Positions 1 through 5,248 of a stretch of 5,527 nt of DNA are shown here, one piece after another. Made by a program: the position numbers and the translations under genes. The notes beneath the pieces were generated by a model. It was not told the origin of the DNA and ran no database searches. It saw nothing but the letters and a program-made list of their open reading frames with translations. The stretch is from Robiginitomaculum sp. (GTDB taxonomy: Bacteria; Pseudomonadota; Alphaproteobacteria; Caulobacterales; Maricaulaceae), in NCBI GenBank assembly GCA_002733735.2, contig NVWT02000002.1, positions 2,048 to 7,574 of the forward strand, in the 5' to 3' direction. How positions within the stretch are numbered: position 1 is the stretch's first letter; every line of letters starts with the position of its first letter.

Positions 1-1
1 C

Positions 2-52
2 ACTAAGCGGACACCTAAATCTAAACCCGCACCGAAAAAACAGGCGGTCTAG
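2..52 (+). CDS. C-terminal tail of a truncated upstream protein (Lys/Pro-rich)
   Basis: Reading from base 2 gives sixteen residues, TKRTPKSKPAPKKQAV, followed by a TAG stop. The tail is very basic and rich in proline and alanine. Such tails are common at the ends of nucleic-acid-binding proteins such as topoisomerases, ribosome-associated factors and helicases, but sixteen residues are not enough to name a family. The rest of the gene lies left of the window. The composition is the only evidence for coding, and the open frame is short enough to be chance. The structured inverted repeat at 73-117 lies just after the stop. Confidence 0.35.
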   Translation, partial: TKRTPKSKPAPKKQAV

Positions 53-72
53 TCTCCCCCCCGATTCACCGT

Positions 73-117
73 CTGTACCCATCAAAAATACCAATCAAAA
101 ATATGAGCTGGGTACAG
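73..117. repeat. 9-bp inverted repeat enclosing a tandem 10-bp repeat
   Basis: CTGTACCCA (73-81) is the exact reverse complement of TGGGTACAG (109-117). The enclosed segment, overlapping the left arm by one base, carries two copies of ATCAAAAATA (81-90 and 94-103) at a 13-base period. As RNA this could form a 9-bp stem with a 27-base loop. There is no downstream T-run, so it is not a standard intrinsic terminator, although it follows the stop codon at 52 and could protect the 3' end of that transcript. A paired protein-binding site is the alternative. The repeat is directly visible; its role is unknown. Confidence 0.5.
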
Positions 118-230
118 TGCTGGATTGGTTACTGGAGTGAGTCAGCTTGCACATGACAAGTTATGAGTAATTGTGTGGTGTTTAGGTTGTAATTCTTAGA
201 TGCTAGTCAATATTCGTGCCCTAACGGATG
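118..230. other. Stretch without an evident gene, part of the 53-313 intergenic region
   Basis: Both strands contain only short, stop-interrupted frames here, and I see no tRNA-like T-loop, rRNA segment or convincing sigma70 promoter pair. Together with the flanking repeats, it makes up an intergenic region of about 260 bases upstream of the 37-residue ORF. The region is AT-rich. A promoter for the downstream genes is expected somewhere in it, but I could not place one with confidence. Confidence 0.4.
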
Positions 231-266
231 AATCACTGTTGTGATTACAGCGACTTAGTCACAACA
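231..266 (+). promoter_or_regulatory. Two overlapping, mutually exclusive hairpins in the leader
   Basis: AATCAC (231-236) pairs with GTGATT (241-246) around a four-base loop. TGTTGTGA (237-244) also pairs with TCACAACA (259-266), and the stem extends inward by one G-U pair and two A-U pairs to leave an eight-base loop. The two stems share bases 241-246, so only one can form in RNA. This arrangement is seen in attenuators and RNA switches, and the arms could equally be DNA palindromes bound by a repressor. No known riboswitch consensus was recognised. The structure lies about 50 bases before the start codon at 314. Confidence 0.35.
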
Positions 267-273
267 TGAAATC

Positions 274-305
274 TTGAGATATAGGGTCAATTTTTGAGAT
301 ATAGG
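274..305 (+). repeat. 12-bp direct repeat, 20-bp period, reaching the SD of the small ORF
   Basis: TTGAGATATAGG occurs at 274-285 and again at 294-305, with start points exactly 20 bases apart, about two helical turns. The second copy ends in the AGG of the Shine-Dalgarno sequence AGGA (303-306) for the ATG at 314. Such spacing is typical of tandem operator half-sites read by a dimeric or cooperative regulator. A protein bound at the second copy, or an RNA-binding protein, could block translation. The repeat is seen directly; the regulatory reading is inference. Confidence 0.5.
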
Positions 306-313
306 AAAGTATT

Positions 314-427
314 ATGAGTAAACAAAAATTCAAAATCAATATACTTGGTATTAAGGTTAGTACTAATAATAGGTTTGGTATGATATGTCTTACACTAATA
401 GTTGGCCTTGCATTATTTTTTGTGTAA
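314..427 (+). CDS. Putative small single-pass membrane protein, 37 residues
   Basis: An ATG at 314 preceded by AGGA with a seven-base spacer opens a 37-codon frame ending in TAA at 425-427. The peptide has a polar, basic N-terminal half (MSKQKFKINILG... with lysines at 3, 5, 7 and 14 and an arginine at 20). A hydrophobic C-terminal segment follows (about residues 22-37, MICLTLIVGLALFFV), which could span a membrane. The positive-inside rule would put the N-terminus in the cytoplasm. No family is recognised. The strong ribosome-binding site and the segregation of charge from hydrophobicity support real coding; the small size argues for caution. It lies 112 bases before the Sel1-repeat membrane protein and could be co-transcribed with it. 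A leader peptide or a toxin-like small membrane peptide are possible readings, neither of them shown. Confidence 0.5.
   Translation: MSKQKFKINILGIKVSTNNRFGMICLTLIVGLALFFV
376..384 (+). promoter_or_regulatory. Possible extended -10 promoter element for the Sel1-repeat gene
   Basis: TGGTATGAT matches the extended -10 pattern TGnTATnnT, with TATGAT at 379-384. No good -35 hexamer is found 16-18 bases upstream (the bases there read GTTAGT), which is tolerable for extended -10 promoters. It lies inside the 37-residue ORF and would start a transcript near 391, about 150 bases before the Sel1-repeat start codon. Such matches are common by chance in AT-rich DNA, so this is only a candidate. Confidence 0.22.
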
Positions 428-439
428 TTGCTAATCGGA

Positions 440-456
440 TTGCACTAAAAGTGCAA
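440..456 (+). promoter_or_regulatory. Perfect 7-bp palindrome/hairpin between the two plus-strand genes
   Basis: TTGCACT (440-446) and AGTGCAA (450-456) are exact reverse complements around an AAA loop. The element begins 13 bases after the stop of the 37-residue ORF and ends just before an ATG at 460. No T-run follows, so an intrinsic terminator is unlikely. A repressor half-site pair or an mRNA-processing or stability hairpin are the more natural readings. Function is inferred only from position. Confidence 0.35.
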
Positions 457-539
457 ATTATGAATAAGCTTAAAAAATGGTTTAAGGGCAAAGCTACCCA
501 AAGAAGCTACTAGACAAAGCCAACAACGAATAGAGCAAG

Positions 540-1376
540 ATGGTGATGGAATTATACAACAGCTTAAGCCCCTACAGTCGGGGCAAAGTGCTAACCCTCC
601 TAGTTTTTCTAACGGGGGCGCTATTGATACTGGGGTATTGGAAGCTAGAGAGTATGTGGATGGTACACAAGCACAAGAAGAAACTAGATGCGAAGCCGCC
701 AAGCGAATTAGGTTCTGTTAATTTTGATGGAGCGAATTTGGAATTTGTGGTGCCAACTACTAAAGAGAAGGAGCTAATCCAAGCTGAAGCTAATTTACTT
801 GAACTTTATTCTCAAGAAGCGGCTAAAGCACTGGCAGAAATAATGGCGGAGAAGGGTATAGAGAGTGGTACGTTCGAATACGCACAAGCAGAATTTGAAA
901 TTGGAGCAGCTTTTTACTCTGGTTCGTTAGGTGCAAATTCGCAATCCTATGAGTATGCGATGATTTGGTTTCAAAAGGCAGCAGAAAAAGAGCATGCAAA
1001 ATCTCAAGAAACGATCGGTCTCCTTTTCGCAACAGGTCACGGGGTAGAACAATCACATCTTGACGCAATAATTTGGTATAAAAAATCTTTTTCTAACGGC
1101 AATGTCTCCTGTGCCATTGATATTGCTGGTCTTTACGTACAGATCAATCAAATAAAGACAGCATTAGAGTGGTATTTAATTTCTGCGGAGCAAAATAATA
1201 CTGATGCTCAATTCGCCTTAGGCACCTTATACACCGATGGTACCAAATATGGTATTGAGTACTCCTCTAAGAAGGCGATGAAATATTTTAAATTGGCTCT
1301 AAAAAATGGTTGCAAAGACGCGGAAGAGCCTTTGGCGAAGTTAGAAAGATCGAGAGATTTTTTCAAAAACAATTAA
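540..1376 (+). CDS. Sel1-like repeat protein with N-terminal membrane segment
   Basis: This 278-residue protein has a hydrophobic segment at about 16-33 (KVLTLLVFLTGALLILGY). A basic stretch follows (KHKKK, 44-48), then a low-complexity linker and, from about residue 115, four tandem Sel1/TPR-like helical repeats. These are roughly 115-150, 153-187, 188-220 (shortened and degenerate) and 222-258, with signatures such as EYAMIWFQKAAE, GLLFATGHGV, DAIIWYKKS, ALEWYLISAEQN and AQFALGTLYTDG. Sel1 repeats form an alpha/alpha superhelix that binds partner proteins; no enzyme domain is present. The lysines after the membrane segment suggest a cytoplasmic repeat domain, though many Sel1 proteins are periplasmic, so the topology is uncertain. 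The start at 540 is the first ATG after an in-frame stop at 531, and 546 is an alternative. The ribosome-binding site is weak. The gene is more AT-rich than the pyrimidine operon and converges on hydA. The precise role is unknown. Confidence 0.85.
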   Translation: MVMELYNSLSPYSRGKVLTLLVFLTGALLILGYWKLESMWMVHKHKKKLDAKPPSELGSVNFDGANLEFVVPTTKEKELIQAEANLLELYSQEAAKALAEIMAEKGIESGTFEYAQAEFEIGAAFYSGSLGANSQSYEYAMIWFQKAAEKEHAKSQETIGLLFATGHGVEQSHLDAIIWYKKSFSNGNVSCAIDIAGLYVQINQIKTALEWYLISAEQNNTDAQFALGTLYTDGTKYGIEYSSKKAMKYFKLALKNGCKDAEEPLAKLERSRDFFKNN

Positions 1377-1466
1377 ATAATCGATCTGATGTTTGCACGC
1401 GGATTATGGCAAAACCTTACGCAATATGAGGTGGCGATGATTGTCCGGGAACGTATTTATAAGATC

Positions 1467-1501
1467 AAAGCTAACCGTCTTAGCCAGATTACTTTTGTTT
1501 T
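1467..1501. terminator. Weak candidate bidirectional terminator between convergent genes
   Basis: GCTAA (1470-1474) and TTAGC (1480-1484) form a five-base stem with a five-base loop. On the plus strand a T-rich tract (TTACTTTTGTTTT) begins a few bases after the stem, slightly too far for a textbook terminator. On the minus strand, just after the hydA stop, the hairpin is extended by a G-U pair and followed by only a short T run. The location between two convergent genes is right, but the stem is short and AT-rich, so I am not confident. No stronger hairpin was found between 1377 and 1488. Confidence 0.25.
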
Positions 1502-2898
1502 GCCAAAGCATCAAATGCAGCCGAGAATGCAGGTCGTTTTACATACTCGCCTGCGCCCCTAATTGCCCGCAAATCACCATCGATATAAGCCAGCTTCCCA
1601 CGGGTGAACGTATGGCTAGCCAACCCTGTGACCTGCATTCCCTCAAAGATATTAGTATCGATGTTTTGATGATGGGTTTTAACGGAAATGGTTTTTGTTG
1701 CCGCCGGATCCCAAATAACCAGATCAGCATCTGCGCCCACTTGGATACAGCCCTTTTTCGGGTAAATATTGAAAATCTTGGCGGTATTGCTCGAAGTAAC
1801 GGCGACAAACTCGTTAATGGTCAATTTCCCAGTATTAACCCCGTGCGTCCATAAAACACTCATTCGATCTTCAATTCCGGCAGTACCATTTGGGATCAGA
1901 GTAAAATCATCGCGACCTGCGGCCTTTTGATCGGCGCAAAAACAACAATGATCCGTGCCAGTCGTTTGTAAGGCTCCGCTTTGTAAGCCTTTCCACAAGG
2001 CATCTTGATGCTCTTTAGAGCGAAATGGCGGTGACATCACATGCGCGGCAGCTTTGTCCCAATCGGGGTTTTGGTAAACGCTTTCGTCAATTAGCAAATG
2101 CCCAGCCAATACTTCGCCATAAGCCCGTTGCCCCTGCCCGCGTGCGCGTTTTATTTCCTCCAATGCCTCAATAGTTGAAACATGAACAATGTATAATGGC
2201 ACACCAATTACTTCGGCCAGCCGCAAAGCCCTGTTCGCAGCTTCGCCCTCTGCCGCCGGTGGCCGGGACAAAGGATGCGCTTCTGGGCCGGTGATACCCT
2301 CGGCCAATAGCTTCTTTTGTAACTGAAATACCAATTCACCATTTTCAGCATGCACGGTGGCCATAGCACCCAATTCTAACGACCTCGCGAATGAGTTATA
2401 TAACAACTCATCATCGGCCATGATCGCGCCCTTATAGGCCATGAAATGCTTGAACGAATTAATGCCTTCTTCGCGCACCAATGTACCCATGTCCTCACGC
2501 ACGCTTTCGTCCCACCAAGTGATAGCTACGTGAAACCCATAATCAGCAGCCGATTTTTGCGACCACTCACGCCAAGTCCTATAAGCATCTAAAATGTTTT
2601 GCTTTGGATCGGGAATAACAAAATCTATGATCGAAGTAGTACCACCGGCCAAACCTGCCGCCGTGCCGCTATAAAAATCCTCAGAAGCTACCGTGCCCAT
2701 GAAAGGAAGCTGCATGTGGGTGTGCGGATCAATTCCGCCGGGCATCACATACTGCCCGCCCGCGTCTATGGTCTCGCACCCGGTCGGGGCTTCAAGACCT
2801 TCCCCAATGGCGGCAATTTTACCGTCCACACACAACACATCCGCGCGGTATGTTTGCTCTGCGGTAACAATAGTTCCGCCACGTATCAAAGTGCTCAT
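1489..2898 (-). CDS. hydA: Dihydropyrimidinase (D-hydantoinase family)
   Basis: This cytoplasmic metal-dependent cyclic amidohydrolase opens dihydrouracil to N-carbamoyl-beta-alanine and dihydrothymine to N-carbamoyl-3-aminoisobutyrate, the second step of reductive pyrimidine breakdown. At 469 residues it is full length. All binuclear-metal ligands are visible: His59 and His61 in GGIDPHTHM, the carboxylated Lys150 in NSFKHFMAYK, His183 in TVHAENGE, His239 in YIVHVS and Asp316 in TGTDHCCF. Tyr155, Ser289 (MSPPF) and Asn337 (PNG) sit where family members bind the ring amide. This numbering closely matches that recalled for Bacillus D-hydantoinase. ATG 2898 is preceded by GAGGA with a seven-base spacer. 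It is the last gene of the operon, ten bases after the NCS1 transporter. D-hydantoinase activity on other five-membered rings is possible, but beta-ureidopropionase and mmsA next door point to pyrimidines. Confidence 0.96.
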   Translation of the reverse strand: MSTLIRGGTIVTAEQTYRADVLCVDGKIAAIGEGLEAPTGCETIDAGGQYVMPGGIDPHTHMQLPFMGTVASEDFYSGTAAGLAGGTTSIIDFVIPDPKQNILDAYRTWREWSQKSAADYGFHVAITWWDESVREDMGTLVREEGINSFKHFMAYKGAIMADDELLYNSFARSLELGAMATVHAENGELVFQLQKKLLAEGITGPEAHPLSRPPAAEGEAANRALRLAEVIGVPLYIVHVSTIEALEEIKRARGQGQRAYGEVLAGHLLIDESVYQNPDWDKAAAHVMSPPFRSKEHQDALWKGLQSGALQTTGTDHCCFCADQKAAGRDDFTLIPNGTAGIEDRMSVLWTHGVNTGKLTINEFVAVTSSNTAKIFNIYPKKGCIQVGADADLVIWDPAATKTISVKTHHQNIDTNIFEGMQVTGLASHTFTRGKLAYIDGDLRAIRGAGEYVKRPAFSAAFDALAKQK

Positions 2899-2911
2899 TG
2901 GGTTTTCCTCA
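2899..2911 (-). promoter_or_regulatory. Stop/Shine-Dalgarno overlap coupling NCS1 to hydA
   Basis: On the minus strand the transporter ends in TGA within ATGAGGAAA, and the GAGGA (2906-2910) that shares two bases with this stop is the Shine-Dalgarno sequence of hydA, seven bases before its ATG. A ribosome terminating on the transporter is therefore placed directly on the hydA initiation site, which favours translational coupling. Confidence 0.75.
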
Positions 2912-4354
2912 TTTTTTCGCCAAAATCAGATATACCACACCGGCAACCGCAAAGCCAACAAACCACGCATAAGCATAAATACCATCAAACACAGCCGGAA
3001 CAGCGTCAACGAAGCCAGCAGTATGCAAAAACCCGGGTAAGTTCGGCAAAATACCGACAACAAATGCTATCAGTCCCGCCCGGTTCCAGCCATTATTTGC
3101 GGCATATATACCATCGGAGCGAAACAAATCTTCTAATTTTAACTCTTGTTTTCGCAGCAAAAAATAATCAGCGATTAAAAGCCCCGCAATCGGCCCCAGC
3201 AATGCCGAATAGCCAACCAGCCAAGTAAATATAAATGCTCCGGCATCTTCAACCAGTTTCCACGGGAATATCAAAATCCCAATCGCCGCAGTAATATAGC
3301 CACCCATTTGAAACGAAATTTTTGATGGTGCCAAATTGGAAAACCCATAAGCCGGTGCCACCACATTGGCGGCCAAGTTAGTACTTAATGTTGCGATTAC
3401 TAATGCCACCAGAGCGAATATCACCCCAATACCGCCCATGCGTCCGGCCAGCTCCACCGGGTTCCAAATGGCTTCACCGTAAATTTGTACCGTGGCCGAT
3501 GTTACCGCCACAGAAATAAATGCAAACAGAGCCATTGGAATTGGCAGACCAATCGCTTGGCCAAGCATTTGATCGCGCTGTGACTTTGCAAACCTTGTAA
3601 AGTCCGGAATGTTCAACGCCACAGTTGCCCAAAACCCGACCATGGCGGTCAGCGAAATCACAAACACTCCCCAAAACTGCCCCTCCTTGGCGCCGCCTAT
3701 CACAAATTGCGACGGAGCCGATAGCATCTCACCAAACCCACCAGCTTTGACATACGCCCATGCCAATAATGCCAAGCCCATCGCCAATAGAAACGGCGCG
3801 GCCAGAGTTTCCAACCAACGGATGCTTTCAGTGCCTTTTTTGATAAAGTATAAATGCATTGCCCAAAACACCAAGAAACAAACGGTTTGCGCTAGATCAA
3901 TGCCTAAAACCGGCAGATCGCTACCCTTGAACATATCGCCAGTTAGCGAATTCAAGATCACATAAATGGCCGATCCACCAACCCAAGTATTGATCCCGAA
4001 CCAACCACACGCCACCAAGCCACGGGCAATCGCTGGGATTTTCGCGCCTTTAGTGCCAAATGCCGAACGCAACAGCACCGGAAACGGAACTCCGTATTTG
4101 GTGCCCATCTGCCCGATTAGCACCATTGGTACCAAAACAATTACATTACCCAAAAACACCGTTAAAACCGCCTGCCACCAATTCATGCCGGCGGCAATCA
4201 AACCGCCAGAAAGCATATAGGTCGGCACGCAAACCACCATTGCCACCCACAGCGAGGCAAATGACCACATACCCCAAGTGCGCTCGTCCTCAGTGGCCGG
4301 AGCCATATCAGCATTATACAGCGCCGGATCGGCGTTTTTAATGGTTTTACTCAT
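2909..4354 (-). CDS. NCS1-family nucleobase:cation symporter
   Basis: This 481-residue inner-membrane protein has about twelve hydrophobic segments, the usual size and topology of nucleobase:cation symporter-1 proteins (LeuT fold; Mhp1, CodB and fungal Fur relatives). Matches to Mhp1 include Trp118 and Asn122 in GWFGINTW, where Mhp1 has the Trp/Gln substrate pair. Also matching are Trp242 in GFWATVALNIPDFTR, Ser324-Thr325 in ATLSTNLAAN at the sodium site, and Asn330 at the Mhp1 Asn318 position. These alignments are from memory. ATG 4354 has a short AGG eight bases upstream, overlapping the stop of the beta-ureidopropionase gene nine bases away. Being embedded between two pyrimidine-degrading enzymes, it most likely imports uracil and/or thymine. 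Dihydropyrimidines, hydantoins or allantoin cannot be excluded from sequence alone. Confidence 0.92.
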   Translation of the reverse strand: MSKTIKNADPALYNADMAPATEDERTWGMWSFASLWVAMVVCVPTYMLSGGLIAAGMNWWQAVLTVFLGNVIVLVPMVLIGQMGTKYGVPFPVLLRSAFGTKGAKIPAIARGLVACGWFGINTWVGGSAIYVILNSLTGDMFKGSDLPVLGIDLAQTVCFLVFWAMHLYFIKKGTESIRWLETLAAPFLLAMGLALLAWAYVKAGGFGEMLSAPSQFVIGGAKEGQFWGVFVISLTAMVGFWATVALNIPDFTRFAKSQRDQMLGQAIGLPIPMALFAFISVAVTSATVQIYGEAIWNPVELAGRMGGIGVIFALVALVIATLSTNLAANVVAPAYGFSNLAPSKISFQMGGYITAAIGILIFPWKLVEDAGAFIFTWLVGYSALLGPIAGLLIADYFLLRKQELKLEDLFRSDGIYAANNGWNRAGLIAFVVGILPNLPGFLHTAGFVDAVPAVFDGIYAYAWFVGFAVAGVVYLILAKK

Positions 4355-4366
4355 TAGTTTTGCCTA
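4355..4366 (-). promoter_or_regulatory. Stop/Shine-Dalgarno overlap coupling beta-ureidopropionase to NCS1
   Basis: On the minus strand the TAG stop (4364-4366) runs into TAGGC; the AGG (4363-4365) is the only purine-rich match before the transporter ATG, at an eight-base spacer. It is weaker than the other two sites of the operon, so transporter translation may depend more on ribosomes arriving from the upstream gene. Confidence 0.5.
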
Positions 4367-5233
4367 TTCACTATCAGTCAGTTTTCCATAAGTATCGGGC
4401 CTGCGGTCGCGGAAGAATTGCCAGAGATTACGTACTTCACGCACCATACTCATATCCATATCATGGATCAAAAGCTCGTCTTTGTCGCGGCTGGCTTCGG
4501 CCTCAATCTGGCCGCGTGGATTGACGAAATAACTTTGGCCGTAAAACTCGCCAATGTCCCACGGTTGCTCGCGGCCAATGCGGTTAATCGCGCCAATAAA
4601 ACAGCCATTGGCGGCGGCTGATGCTGGCTGTTCTAGTTTCCAAAGGTATTCCGATAGCCCCGCCACTGTAGCCGATGGATTTACGATATATTCAGCGCCG
4701 TTTAACGCCAAAGCCCGCCAGCCTTCGGGGAAATGTCTATCATAACAAATATAGACACCCAATTTACAGTATTTGGTTTGAAATACCGGCCAATTCGATT
4801 TACCGGGTTTGAAATAAAACTTCTCCCAGAAACCGGCGACCTGCGGAATATGGGTCTTGCGATATTTGCCGAGATACTCGCCATCAGCATCAATCACCGC
4901 CGCCGTATTGTAATAAACTCCGGTAACATCATCGGCCTCATAAATCGGCACTACGATGACCATATTATATTTCTTGGCATAAGATTGCATCAGGCGTGTT
5001 GTCGAGCCATCAGGGATTTTCTCGGCAGCATCGAACCATTTAACGTCTTGGCTTGGGCAGAAATACGGCTGGGTGAATACTTCTTGAAAGCACAAGACCT
5101 GCACGCCTTTTTCGCCAGCTTCTTCGATATACGGAATATGCGCCTCGATCATCGCCTTAGTGATCTCAGCTGGCGATTTATCAGTACTGGTTTTTAGAGC
5201 CATCTGGATCAGGCCACCGCGTAATTTTGTCAT
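4364..5233 (-). CDS. Beta-ureidopropionase, nitrilase (C-N hydrolase) family
   Basis: The enzyme hydrolyses N-carbamoyl-beta-alanine (or N-carbamoyl-3-aminoisobutyrate) to beta-alanine (or 3-aminoisobutyrate), CO2 and ammonia, the third step of reductive pyrimidine catabolism, in the cytoplasm. The 289 residues cover one complete nitrilase domain. The catalytic triad is intact: Glu51 in CFQEVF, Lys126 in YRKTHIP and Cys163 in YICYDRHFPE, with the supporting Glu137 in GFWEKFY. NPSATVAGLSEYLWKLE and AINRIG closely resemble the eukaryotic UPB1 type, which favours beta-ureidopropionase over N-carbamoylputrescine amidase. It is shorter than animal UPB1 because it lacks that protein's N-terminal extension. 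ATG 5233 follows AAAGGAA with a seven-base spacer. The gene lies between mmsA and the NCS1 transporter, matching the route from ureide to acyl-CoA. Confidence 0.93.
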   Translation of the reverse strand: MTKLRGGLIQMALKTSTDKSPAEITKAMIEAHIPYIEEAGEKGVQVLCFQEVFTQPYFCPSQDVKWFDAAEKIPDGSTTRLMQSYAKKYNMVIVVPIYEADDVTGVYYNTAAVIDADGEYLGKYRKTHIPQVAGFWEKFYFKPGKSNWPVFQTKYCKLGVYICYDRHFPEGWRALALNGAEYIVNPSATVAGLSEYLWKLEQPASAAANGCFIGAINRIGREQPWDIGEFYGQSYFVNPRGQIEAEASRDKDELLIHDMDMSMVREVRNLWQFFRDRRPDTYGKLTDSE

Positions 5234-5248
5234 TTGTTTTTTCCTTTA
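5234..5248 (-). promoter_or_regulatory. Stop/Shine-Dalgarno overlap coupling mmsA to beta-ureidopropionase
   Basis: On the minus strand the mmsA stop TAA is part of TAAAGGAA; the AAAGGAA (5241-5247) is a good Shine-Dalgarno sequence seven bases before the beta-ureidopropionase ATG. It is the strongest of the three intergenic ribosome-binding sites in the operon, along with that of hydA. Confidence 0.7.

Noticed and set aside
73..117. Intrinsic terminator of the truncated left gene
   Set aside because: The loop is 27 bases and no T-run follows the stem.
274..303. Sigma70 promoter with TTGAGA as -35 and GATATA as -10
   Set aside because: The start site would fall about four bases before the ATG at 314, after its own Shine-Dalgarno; the pattern is better explained as a direct repeat.
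53..313. Possible tRNA, CRISPR or mobile-element end in the repeat-rich region
   Set aside because: There is no T-loop or CCA-type end, no regularly spaced repeat-spacer series beyond two copies, no transposase and no terminal inverted repeats with target duplication.
445..702. 85-residue minus-strand open frame with many cysteines
   Set aside because: It lies antisense to the start of the Sel1 gene, has no ribosome-binding site, and its composition looks like a complement of the plus-strand coding sequence.
1441..1854. 137-residue plus-strand open frame opposite the hydA end
   Set aside because: HydA on the other strand has all its catalytic residues and a full family length, so this frame is a shadow.
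2599..3228. 209-residue plus-strand open frame spanning the hydA/NCS1 junction
   Set aside because: It crosses two well-supported minus-strand genes and encodes a low-complexity Gln/His/Ser-rich sequence typical of antisense shadows.
4733..5197. 154-residue plus-strand open frame inside beta-ureidopropionase
   Set aside because: It is fully antisense to a complete nitrilase with an intact catalytic triad, and no family features are visible in it.
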